Assembly (NCBI GenBank): GCA_023678885.1
Contig: CM042994.1
Span: 23,531,073-23,595,072 of the forward strand
Direction of reading: 5' to 3'
Length of the DNA: 64,000 nt
Source: Pogostemon cablin
Lineage: Eukaryota; Streptophyta; Magnoliopsida; Lamiales; Lamiaceae
Below the pieces are notes generated by a model that was given only the letters and a program-made list of their open reading frames with translations, had not been told where the DNA came from and did no database searches. Each line of letters starts with the position of its first letter. Position 1 is the stretch's first letter. Below, piece by piece: positions 54,632-64,000 of the stretch. The translations under genes and the position numbers were made by a program.

Positions 54632-55428
54632 CCAGATATTCTATCCGGTGGCGGCAGTAGAGAACCACGGCGCTGACGCCTCTCTCTTGTATTCTCGACG
54701 GCCCTTCGTTGCTAGTAAAAAGAAGGCGACAACAGAGAACGATGGTGATGCCTCTCTCTTCCGTATTTCTCGACGGCGATGCATCTCTCTTCTTATTTCT
54801 CCTAATTTATTATTTTCTCCGGCGATCTAGGAACTATAATGACGGCGCCGTCGTTGGGATACCGCTCCTTAAGGATGGTCCTAGATATTTTAGAGTCCGA
54901 TTTTAGAGATTTTAGAGTCTGATTATAGAGTCAGTTTGAATTCTTAAATTTGATTTGTAATCTTACCAAATTCTTTTTTTCGAGTTTCTGGATGATTTCA
55001 GATTGTATCCCAAACCTTTATTCCTCTTGTCAAATGTCAAATTTTCAGAGATTGTTCTTAAATTTTGATTTTATTATTTCGGGATGATTTCAGATTGTAT
55101 CCCAAACCTTTATTCCTCTTATCAAATGTCAAATTTTCAGAGCTTGTTCTTAAATTTTAATTTTAGTATTGTGTAAAGAGATTGTTAATTGACAGTTGTA
55201 TTGGATGTATGTATTTTTTGGATCAAATCTGTTCATAGGATCGATGTGTCATAGGACCGATGTATGTATTTTTTGGATCAGATCTGTTATCGTTATTACT
55301 TAGTGTATTACTTTTTTGTTATTCAGTGTATAAGTAATTATTGATAAATGTATTACTTTTTATTCTTATATGTATACTTAATTATATATATAAAAACTTT
55401 ATCAAATCTTATTGATTTTAAGAGTCGA
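54632..55428. other. Spacer with repeated Ser/Arg-coding motif and a 92-bp tandem duplication
   Basis: At 54650-54830 GCCTCTCTCTT..TCTCGACGGC recurs three times. At 54991-55174 a 92-bp unit beginning GATGATTTCAGATTGTATCC is duplicated head-to-tail. No gene is recognised; the short open frames are low-complexity. Confidence 0.6.
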
Positions 55429-55609
55429 ACTGCAGTGCACCGGATGCACTGGTGTACCTGAATAACCTAAACCATTAGATCATGTTTATATTTAATCATA
55501 ACAACTAAATAAGATAAAATAATCAAAAATAAAAACACTAACTACCCACTACATCACTACATTTACCCTATAAAATCTTAGGTGCACCGGTGTACCAGGT
55601 GCACCACAG
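55429..55609. mobile_element. Small fold-back MITE with GTGCACC motifs
   Basis: Left CTGCAGTGCACCGGATGCAC and right (reversed) CTGTGGTGCACCTGGTACAC are partly matching inverted ends of about 30 bp around a 120-bp AT-rich centre. No clear target duplication. Confidence 0.4.
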
Positions 55610-58011
55610 AAGTATGTATTTTCATAATCGATGTATTAGTTGTAATTTAATAGTGTATATGTTTTTCTCAATAAATGTATTATTTAAAAAAATCAATATT
55701 CATATTATTTTTATCAATATTTTAATCAATTTTTTTTTTTAATTTTTGATATACATGTTAGTATAAGATATTATACATTTAGTATAAGATGTAATACATT
55801 CATATGTATATACTTTAATATTTAAGTGTATATATTTTAATATGAAAGTGTATAAGTTGTAACATATACTAACGCATATGTTGTAATTCATTAACGTATA
55901 TCATAATAAAGATACTTTTTTATTAATATATATGTTAATTTTTTAATTTTACATTTAGTATAAAAGTACATTTATGTAAATAAATACTTATAGTTAATTA
56001 AACTAATACAAATATGAAATATTTTCTCATTTTTTAATTTAATATAAAAAATACACTTATGAAATTAAATATATAAATTACTTAATTAAAGCTCATATAA
56101 CATATATTATTGTATTTCATATTCAATCCACGTTCAAAATCATTGACCAGAATTTCACCCAAACAACAATCAATTCATCTACAAACAATACCAAATAGCA
56201 GTTACAACAATTACAATGGCAGACTCCTCCACTAGAAAGAGAATACATGGCGAACGGAGCAAGGCTGAAATATAGCAGCTTTCATTAGAAAGGGAAGAAC
56301 GGAGCAAGGCTGAAATCTAGCGGCGTCCACTAGAAAGATAAAACATGGCAGACAGAGTAATGCTGAAATCTGGCAGCGGCGGGGGAAGATAATGGCTTGA
56401 GAAAGATGAGAAACCTGAGAGATCTGACAGAGGAAGGCGACGGCACGGCTAAATTGAGAGAGAAGAGGTAAATCGACCTGATAGATTCAGAAAAAAGAGC
56501 GGTCAGATTGGGGAAAGAGAGGGAAAAGGCGGAGGCGGCGTAGAGGAAGACAGCGACTGCGCGGCCAGATTGAGAGAGGAAGCAGATCCACCCAAGAGAG
56601 AAGAGCGGCCAAAATGGGGGAGAAGAGAGATAGAGGAGGCCGTGATTCATGATTGTAAACGTAAGTAATAAATGACCCATTTGAAGATTTTAGGATTATA
56701 TATTTACCCATTTTTAAATATGGATCATGTTTTTATATTACACCAATTGTACAGTAGATTAACTCAAAAAATATTAATTTAAGAGATATAATATATGTAA
56801 GAATCAATAAGATTTGTGGGTGTGATAAAAAATATACTAAAATCATAGGAAAGATTTATTAAATCTAAATTTGAATTATTAAATACTGATGTTGGGTTTT
56901 ATAAATCTAGATCTAAATTGCTTCATAATACTTTTGTTGTTTTACTTTGGTTTTGCAACTTGAAACTTTTTTGATATTATACTGTTTTTGGCATGGCTTA
57001 TGTCATTCATAATAATGCATTTCTTTTCTTAAAAAAAAATATACTGATGTTGGGTTACTAGGTTTTGGTTTTCAAAACTCACACAAAACCATTCATATGT
57101 ACACCTACAAATCCTACAATCCTAAACATACTCACCTATATATTCTCTTTCCTAATTTGATATTATTTCTCTCTTTATGTCTCTTTTCTCCTCTCTTTTT
57201 TTTCATATAAATTAATATTTTCTTACACATTGATTTGACATAAAAGTTAAAATCTATTATATTGAAAATCTAAAACAAACATATATATGTATTCATTAGA
57301 TTTTAAAAAAATCACAATTTTATTTCTCAACCCAACATCACCTAGTATTAATTTAGAAAAGGAAGTAATAGTAAGGTATGACATTCATTCAAGAAAACCG
57401 ACCCTATCGAATTCAAAAACACTATGTAATGTAGACAAGAAGTTAAGAAAAGTTACTTTTTTGATAAACTTTATTAATTTTTGAAGAATAATATAGTATT
57501 TTTAGGTTATAAATCAATGAGTTAATTGCAAAAATAATACCCTTTACTTCATTGCATTTTTGTCCCTATCTTTGGAATTTTGCATAAAAGAACACAATCT
57601 TTCATATTCATTGAGTGTTGACTAAGCATTACATCGCCTCCCATACCCCATAGAAATTAGACAAAAACTTGCACGAGACTATCTCACATATCTCATCCCG
57701 TGAGACGGTTCAAATACAACCCAAATAATTTGTTCGCGGATCTAAGCTGGCTGGCTACCTTGATTATAGAAGCACATTGTTTAACCCACCACAACTTAAC
57801 TAAATACTTTTTCCTTTTGTCGTTATAATTTATATTTTTAAAATACACTTTATTTGTTAGTATTTTTAATTTATAAAAACATGTACATATATTGTTTATT
57901 TTACATTTATATTAATATTCGAAAATAAAATAAAGAAAATATTTTTCTTTAAAAACATAAAATAATATATAATAGACAAAATAATTGGATGACGAATTCA
58001 GTATTATTATA
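55610..58011. other. AT-rich spacer with a local tandem repeat
   Basis: At 56225-56390 three copies of a block containing ACTAGAAAG..GGAGCAAGGCTGAAATCTAGC follow each other (about 55 bp each). 56400-56650 is purine-rich with open minus-strand frames that show no family motif. The rest is A/T-rich. Confidence 0.5.
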
Positions 58012-58209
58012 CTCCCTCTATCCGGTTCTAAGATGTCCATTTGCTTTTTGTACGTGGATTGAGGAGTACTTATATGTAAAGTGAGTAGTTGTATTAGAGG
58101 AAAGTGGTGGGTCATATTGTGTACTTTTTTACTAAATAGGAAAAATGGATATCTTTGAACCGCACGCCAAAAATATTAAAATGGAGACCTTAGAAGAGGT
58201 CAGAGGGAG
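58012..58209. mobile_element. Stowaway MITE
   Basis: Ends CTCCCTCTATCCGGTTCTAA and AGAGGTCAGAGGGAG, flanked by TA (58010-58011 and 58210-58211). 198 bp. Confidence 0.85.
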
Positions 58210-58868
58210 TATTTATTAGTTATCAACTTTCATTTATTTTACTAATAGTTTATTAATTAGTTCATTTTAATGATCACTTTTTTTAATGATGTGTCACTTC
58301 GATAAAAATGTTATCACATTTTATCACGTGCGATAAAATAGGAGTATTAAGTAAATAATTTAATTGAATATTTATCACTTTTATTTGATTAAGTATCACT
58401 TTTTATTAAAAGTATTATCATTTTTTATCTATCTTATGTATTTTTCATTAAATAGTTTAATTGGTTGTGTATTACTTTTTTTCTTAATCGAGTATCACTT
58501 TTGATTGAAAATATTATCCCTTTTTGTTTGTCTTACAAAACTATTTATGAAATGGTTATATTGGTTGAGTATCATGTCCTTCTTAGATAGTGTCAATTTT
58601 ATTAAATATTATATCACTTTTTAATTTATGAAATTTTTAAGAAAGGGAGCTCTTGTATGAGATAGTTTCACGTGGAGATAATTTCACGCTTTCGTAATTA
58701 GTTATTATGAGACGGACTAAAATATAAAGTTTTAAATTTATTATGAGACGGAGGGAGTATTAAAAACATTAGTATTAGATTATTCAATAAAAAATAAAAT
58801 ACTAAATCATTTAAAATCTAAATAAAAATATTAATATTTTTATATACTTATCTCAATAAAAAAAATAC
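58210..58868. other. AT-rich spacer with MITE debris
   Basis: Contains an isolated Stowaway-like end GAGACGGAGGGAGTA (58744-58758) and repeated TTATCACTTTT blocks. No gene. Confidence 0.5.
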
Positions 58869-58952
58869 TCCCTTAGTCCCGGGCAAAGGTGGTCGTTTGC
58901 TTTTTGCGCGTGGATTAAGAAGTATTTTATTTTATGTGTATTGGACAGTTGT
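58869..58952. mobile_element. 5' half of a Stowaway MITE, cut by the LINE
   Basis: TACTCCCTTAGTCCCGGGC start and the following GTTTGCTTTTTGCGCGTGGA match the beginning of the MITE at 58012. Similarity ends at about 58952, where LINE sequence begins. Confidence 0.65.
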
Positions 58953-59273
58953 ATGCCACTACTTCCGCCTCCACCTTCCGGGTGAGAGAACGTGTCCAAC
59001 TATAAAAAAAAGAGTCATTGCGCGTGCAAAGATTTTCGGAACCCTAGTTCCAAAATTTCGCTCCTTATCTTTCTACGCAAGTTTCCTCGCGACTGTCGGC
59101 GCCACTCGCTCGCAGCCTCGGCGATCATTAGCAATCAACGTTCGGTGTCGTCTGGCCATCCCTCTTCATTGTCGGCGCCTCTCGCCGACGACGGCCGATT
59201 GATCTCACCGCTCCCCACGGTGGTGATAGAGATTCTTCCCTTGTTCATGTTATCCGCCTAGATTTATTCTTTC

Positions 59274-60608
59274 ATGGGGAAAAAATCGAGGAGTAGGACT
59301 CCTTCAAAGGCGTTGCCGGATATACGTGTGAGCGAAGAATCATTCAAATCGGTGAAGGACCGTGCGAAAGACATTGAACGGAAGAAAATCTTGAAGGAAG
59401 CAGTATTGATGGATAATCCACAATTGGACGACGGCGCCGCCTTGGCGCGATCCATACTGGCTGACCGGACGGAGATGAAAGCGGAGATTACTGTCGTGTC
59501 TATGACCCTTGTCGTGGTGAACACGCCGGAGGCTCGTGGCTCCGGCAGCCCCACGCAAGGGCTTGTGGACACGACCATGGATGACACAATCCCGGTGGTG
59601 CCCATCGTCCGGAACCCGAGCCCTAAGCATAAACCCTCGGCGGAGCATCGGCGTAGTACCACCCCAGGCACCCGGCGTCGGCTGGACGTTGCGACCCCCC
59701 TAGCCTCTCCCTCTCGGCAGGCAGAAGGAGAGTCTCAGCAGTCTGGCGTCGCGTCTTGGCAGGGACAGGAGATTACGGAAGATTCTCGGCAGGGCGCCGA
59801 GAATATCGGGAGCGCCAAGATTTCTCGGCAGAGGCAGGGCAACCCTTGCCAGCGCAGCTCGACACGCGCGTCCGGCTCCTCATCTCGGCAGAGTGTGTCG
59901 AGCGTGGGCACCAGCGCTGGGCAGGACCCAGGCAACATGCGATAGCGCGAGAGCGCGGCGTCAGGTTCTAGGCAACAAGGTGGGCAGAGTACTCAGCGCG
60001 CGCGGCAGGAGGAATCGGCCAGGGGTTCCGCTCCCAAGGAACCGGTTGACTACTCAAAGTTTATAAACAAGAATAATAATGATCCAGATAGAAAACTCGA
60101 ATACATCGCACCCTGTGATGGAGTGTCCTACCTGGATCCGAATGATGACTCCGATGCTTAGAAATACATGTTGGTAGGGTATTTCTCGGGGCATTTCCCG
60201 GGCATACGAGCTCTCCACGCCATCTGTCGTGCGTGGAGAGTCAAGTACACTATTGTTATGCATCAATCGGGATGGATTATCTTCTGTCTCTGCTCAGAGG
60301 AGGATGTTCGGAAAGTGTTGGATAACGCTCCACACTCCATATGGGAATGATATCTTATGCGTGAAAGGCTCCCACGAGCTTTTCAGTTTGATGACCGGGA
60401 AATCTCTCATGTCCCAGTCTGGATCCGTCTGCCGTCGTTCCCACTGGAGTTATGGTCGAAGAACCACATTAGCAAGGTGGCCTCGTTGGTTGGCAGACCT
60501 ATTATGGTGGATGATACTTCCGTAAAGGCAGATAAAGTATCGTTCGTTCGTGTGCTAGTGGATATTGATGTCTCGCAAGAGCTCCCGAAGGAGATTACTT
60601 TCAACTAA
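59274..60608 (+). pseudogene. LINE ORF1 (DUF4283 and CCHC zinc knuckle)
   Basis: The ATG at 59274 starts MGKKSRSRTPSKALPDIRVS. A Ser/Arg/Gln-rich linker is followed by a stop at 59943-59945, then the same frame continues into the DUF4283 region: LVGYFSGHFPGIRALHAICR, GWIIFCLCSEEDVRKVL, ERLPRAFQFDDREISHVPVW and IRLPSFPLELWSKNHISKVA. After a double stop near 60606 the zinc knuckle CTKCRKFGHLVSDC follows (about 60662-60703). Plant L1 ORF1 proteins bind the element RNA. At least four stops interrupt the reading. Confidence 0.8.
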
Positions 60609-60998
60609 TGAGGGGCGAACTTTTCTCAAACTGTGCTTTACGAATGTCTTCCGGTATTTTGTACTAAGTGCAGGAAGTTTGGTCACCTGGTTAGTGATTG
60701 TGACGAGTTCGAAGGGGTGATAAGGGGGAGAAGGGGAAGGAGCAACCACTGGAGACCACACAGGTGGAAGAAGGGGTGGATGAAGAAGGGTTCCAACAGG
60801 TGGGACTAGGAACACGAGGCCGAGGAAGAAGAGAAATAGGAATGGGAAGAAGAGGGCCGCGGGCCCTCAACTTACCCACGTGCAGAGAGATAAGGTCATG
60901 TCTGGGAAATACCAAATCCTAGACGACTTGGATCCTGATGACTAGAGGATCAATAGGCGAGATGGTAAACAGCCCGCTCAAGTGAACTCTAGAAAAAC

Positions 60999-61919
60999 TT
61001 GGGCGTAGAAAACGGAGAAGGAGGAGGCCGTGAGCCGCTCGGGACGATCCCGGCCTCCCAGTCTTACACACAGGGCGAACGGAGGCAGACGTGGCACTGG
61101 ACCAGGACGAGGCGGGGGCTCATCCCCCAATGTTCGTCAATGAGACTACTAACGTGGAATGTACGAGGGCTTGCAGCACCTCGTGCGCAGCAAGCAGCCA
61201 GCAGGTTAGTTCGCAAAAATAAAGTGTGTTTAGTAGGATTTCTTGAAACTAGATTATCTGTTGATAATTTGGTAGATATTATGGGTAGAATTGTTCCTAG
61301 TTGGAGTATTGTGAATAATTTTGATATTGTTGATGGGGGTCGTATTGTGGTTGCGTGGGATTCCACCTTAATTACTATTAGTAATGTTATGCTCCACGAG
61401 CAATGTATCTCTGGTTTGGTTCGCAGTTTGATTTCTCAGCAGGAGTTCCTCATCAGTGTTGTGTACGCTCGTAATGGCGTCGTTGATAGGCGTAGGCTAT
61501 GGAGTCATCTCTCTTCGGTTGTCCCCGCAGTTAACTCTCCCTGGATGCTCCTTGGAGACTTTAATTGCGTCAGGAAACCGGAAGAGCAATCAGAAATTGT
61601 TCCGTCTCATCGGAACTGGTGCAGAGTGGACTTTGAAGAGTTGTGCGTTGAACTGGGGTTGGATGATGCTAAGTCTAAGGGGTGCTTCTTCACCTGGACG
61701 AATGGCAGAATATGGAGTCGTATTGATAGAGTACTGGTGAATTCGAACTGGAATCTCAGTTCAGGACTAGTGGAGTCGGAGTTTCTGCCCATGGGGGCCA
61801 CTTCGGATCACTGTCCTGCCATAGTTTCTGTGTTTCACGCCGAGTATTCGAAGGGGAGACCGTTCAGATATGTGAACATGTGGAAGACCAGTGGGGGATA
61901 TCTGGATACTGTGCGATAG
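60999..61919 (+). pseudogene. LINE ORF2, endonuclease domain
   Basis: Open for 306 codons. The APE-type endonuclease landmarks are all present: LTWNVRGL, the catalytic Glu in LVGFLETRLS, WMLLGDFNCVR, FTWTNGRIWSRIDRVLVN and the final TSDHCPAIV. The frame stops at 61917 just before the linker to RT. Confidence 0.85.
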
Positions 61920-63660
61920 GTATGGGACTCGCAAGTGTGGGGCACGGCTCAGTTCAGTGTGTGTCGTCGGTTGAAGCTTCTCAAGCCAAAATTACGTCTG
62001 CTTGGCAAGAGAGACTTCGGCCACATAGCTGAGAGAGCAGAGCGAGCTAGAGCGAAACTCGATAGTCTACAGTTGCAGAGCCACGCTGACCCTGGTAACA
62101 TTGAGAAATGGGACAGAGTTCAAGAAGCAGCCAAGAAGGTCGACTTCTTGTGTCACGCCGAACATCTTTTCTTCTCTCAGATGGCCAGGGCCGATTATTT
62201 GATCAGTCAGGATAAACCCACAAAGTTCTTCTACAAGAAGATCAAGTCCAATAGCGTAAGGAATATCATCCCATCCATACGTACCGAAACTGGGCACACT
62301 GCCTCCCGGGATGAAGTCGTTGGAGAGTTCCTTACGTTCTATAGAGACTTGTTGGGTACTGCGGGAGAGTGTGAGGAGATAGATGATAATGTGTTTAAAT
62401 GGGGTGCTGTGTTGAGTGATCAGCAGGCACAGGAGCTACTGGTACCTTTCACGGCCGAGGAGGTGAAGTGAGTTGTGTGGAGTATGAATGGTGATAAGGC
62501 TCCCGGTTCGGATGGGTACACGGCTACCTTTTTCCGCGATGCGTGGGACGTGGTAGGCTCGGATGTCGTGGCTGCGGTCCAGGAATTTTTCCATTCTGGG
62601 CAGCTGTTGCGACAGATGAATGCCACGTTTATTACACTCATCTCGAAGGGGAAGCATGATCCTACTGTCAGGGACTTCAGCCCCATCTCGTGCTGCAATG
62701 TGTTGTACAAGATTATATCTAGAATCATTGTGGCACGACTGACGGATCTTATGGAGGATTTGGTTGCGGAGAATCACTTCGGTTTAGTTAAGAACCGAAG
62801 AATGAGGGATTGTGTGATGCTCGCTCAGGAGATAGTAAAGAATTACGGGTGGGCTAAGCATCGTCAGTACAGGAGGATGGCGAATAAAGTGGACATTAAG
62901 AAAGCATATGACTCGGTGGATTGAGATTTTCTGTGTGGAGTTCTTACAGGTTTGAAGTTTCCCCAGCGTATGATAGGATGGATCATGGAATGTGTTACCA
63001 CCACCTCATTCTCCATCCTCATCAACGGCACACCTGAGGGGTATTTCGATGGTAAGAGGGGCTTACGTCAGGGTGATCCATTGTCATCTCTACTGTTTGT
63101 CCTTTGCATGGATTATTTCTCTCGTCTCTTCAGGAGAATGACCGTGACGGGTAACTATGAGTTCCACTCTCGACACTGTGCGAAAGTAGGCGTCACCCAT
63201 CTGGCATTCGCGGACGATTTGATCATCTTTGCTTATGGTAATCGCTCCTTTGCAGAAGTTGTTGCTAGGGCACTCGATCTCTTCGCTAGTATGTCAGGGT
63301 TGGAAGTGAGCGTGGACAAATCTCACTTGTTTATGGCAGGTGTTCCGGAGGATGAGGAGCAGGCGATCCGCGAGGTGTTGCCTTATCAGGAGGGCACATT
63401 CCCCGTACGCTATTTGGGAGTTCCGCTGCAGGGAAGTAAGCTTCGGGAGTCAGCCTTTGAGTCGCTCATCACGCAGGTTACTAATTTGATCAGGGGTTGG
63501 TCCACATACTTGCTCTCGTATGCTGGCCGACTGGAGCTCATTCGGTCGGTGGTGTACGGGTTGATGAATTTCTGGACTTCGATGGTGAAAGTCCCCAAAG
63601 GAGTCATGGATAGAATAGAACGGATGATTCGGAAATTCCTTTGGGGAACACAAGGGGTGC
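61920..63660 (+). pseudogene. LINE ORF2, reverse transcriptase domain
   Basis: Motifs in order: GKRDFGHIAERAERARAKL, KFFYKKIKSNSVRNIIPSIR, NGDKAPGSDGYTATFFRDAW, NATFITLISK, PISCCNVLYKIISRIIVARL, KVDIKKAYDSVD followed by a TGA where Trp is normal (62922), GLRQGDPLSSLLFVLCMDYF, the catalytic LAFADDLIIFA, YLGVPLQGSKL and LSYAGRLELIRSV. Stops at 62470 and 62922. Confidence 0.85.
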
Positions 63661-63985
63661 AGTTCGTTGGGAGGAGGTCATTCTCCCTAAGGAACAGGGC
63701 GGCCTGGGACTTAGGAGACTTGACCTGCTGAACGATATAGCTCTTTATGGAGTACTGTGGGATGTGCATCGGGAGAAGAGATCACTGTGGGTTAAGTGGA
63801 TTAATGCCATTTATCTTCAATCCTCTTCGTGTTGGGATGTTGAGGTGAATTATAGCGCCTCAATTGTATGGAAGGATATACTTCGGGAGAGAGATAGGGT
63901 TCGAGCACAGAAAGGAGGAGACATTGTTTCCACATTCGCGTCGTGTTCGGAGATGGGAAGGCTTCGTGTAGGGAAGTTGTATTAG
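63641..63985 (+). pseudogene. LINE ORF2, post-RT region (frameshifted)
   Basis: After the RT frame the next frame gives RWEEVILPKEQGGLGLRRLD, LLNDIALYGVLWDVHREKRS and LWVKWINAIYL, the conserved stretch between RT and zf-RVT of plant L1 elements. A frameshift near 63650 separates it from RT. It ends with a stop at 63983, shortly before the window edge. Confidence 0.8.
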
Positions 63986-64000
63986 CACGCTGCTAACTCT

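Larger units (their letters stand above)
58953..64000 (+). mobile_element. L1-type LINE retrotransposon, 5' 5 kb, runs off the window
   Basis: GC-richer than its flanks. It has a leader (58953-59273), ORF1, then ORF2 (endonuclease and reverse transcriptase). The 5' end is placed where the interrupted MITE stops. The 3' end, poly(A) and target duplication lie outside. Multiple in-frame stops in both ORFs show it is inactive. Confidence 0.85.

Noticed and set aside
56330..56711. 116-codon minus-strand hydrophobic frame as a membrane protein
   Set aside because: Reverse of a purine-rich low-complexity stretch next to tandem repeats. No conserved motif and no splice structure.
1..64000. CRISPR array, operon-like defence system, tRNA or rRNA genes
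   Set aside because: No regularly spaced repeat-spacer array, no compact same-strand gene sets and no tRNA cloverleaf or rRNA sequence seen. The only tRNA-like matches are retroelement primer-binding sites.

Overview
The window is nuclear DNA of a flowering plant, most likely a eudicot. It is AT-rich, its genes have GT..AG introns, and it contains plant-specific families (AHL, DUF674, AZG purine permease, CXE18-type carboxylesterase). All the main classes of plant transposon are present. It is a gene-poor, repeat-rich segment. Only three genes look functional: a 3'-truncated chloroplast-type SAM-dependent methyltransferase gene on the minus strand at the left edge (coding up to about 907), an ESF1-like pre-rRNA processing gene in seven exons (37863-41959, +), and a two-exon carboxylesterase (47912-49063, +). 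I worked by eye, so exon borders rest on splice signals, reading frame and family motifs, and similarity statements are qualitative.

Layout. 1-8532: the methyltransferase 5' part, a truncated AHL gene with its leader, a minisatellite, fragments of a DUF674 gene and a 2-oxoglutarate dioxygenase next to a decayed Helitron helicase and Helitron-like 3' ends, then a Ty1/copia tail. 8533-37579: one continuous 29-kb transposon nest. The outermost element is a Mutator-like transposon (9-bp duplication TTTGTAATT) carrying pieces of an AZG adenine/guanine permease gene. Into the AZG fragment went an Athila-type Ty3 retrotransposon consisting of a tandem LTR-gag-LTR-gag-LTR (duplication TGCAT). Its first LTR holds a hAT element (ACGTAAAC). 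Its middle LTR holds a 15-kb Athila-like element (GTATC), which in turn holds a copia-type solo LTR (GCTGC). Elsewhere in the Mutator element a second hAT element (CTCCAGGG) holds a mariner transposon (TA), which holds another solo LTR (GCCAC). Each junction shows its target-site duplication, so the insertion order can be read directly.

37580-42000: ESF1, whose promoter starts right at the Mutator insertion and has TGGGCY-type motifs. 42660-47750: three non-autonomous DNA transposons, the last ending 162 bp before the carboxylesterase start codon. 49064-58950: AT-rich spacer with Stowaway MITEs, fold-back elements, a Helitron-like terminus, an L1 remnant, a truncated Athila LTR, and one very long-armed hairpin. 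58953-64000: the 5' 5 kb of an L1-type LINE with ORF1 and ORF2 broken by stops, running off the right edge.

I see no operon-like or defence-like system, CRISPR or tRNA/rRNA gene. The most unusual content is the fully dateable nest, the tandemly repeated LTR-gag unit, the chimeric Athila element with two primer-binding sites, and a short reading frame shared by two diverged LTR families.
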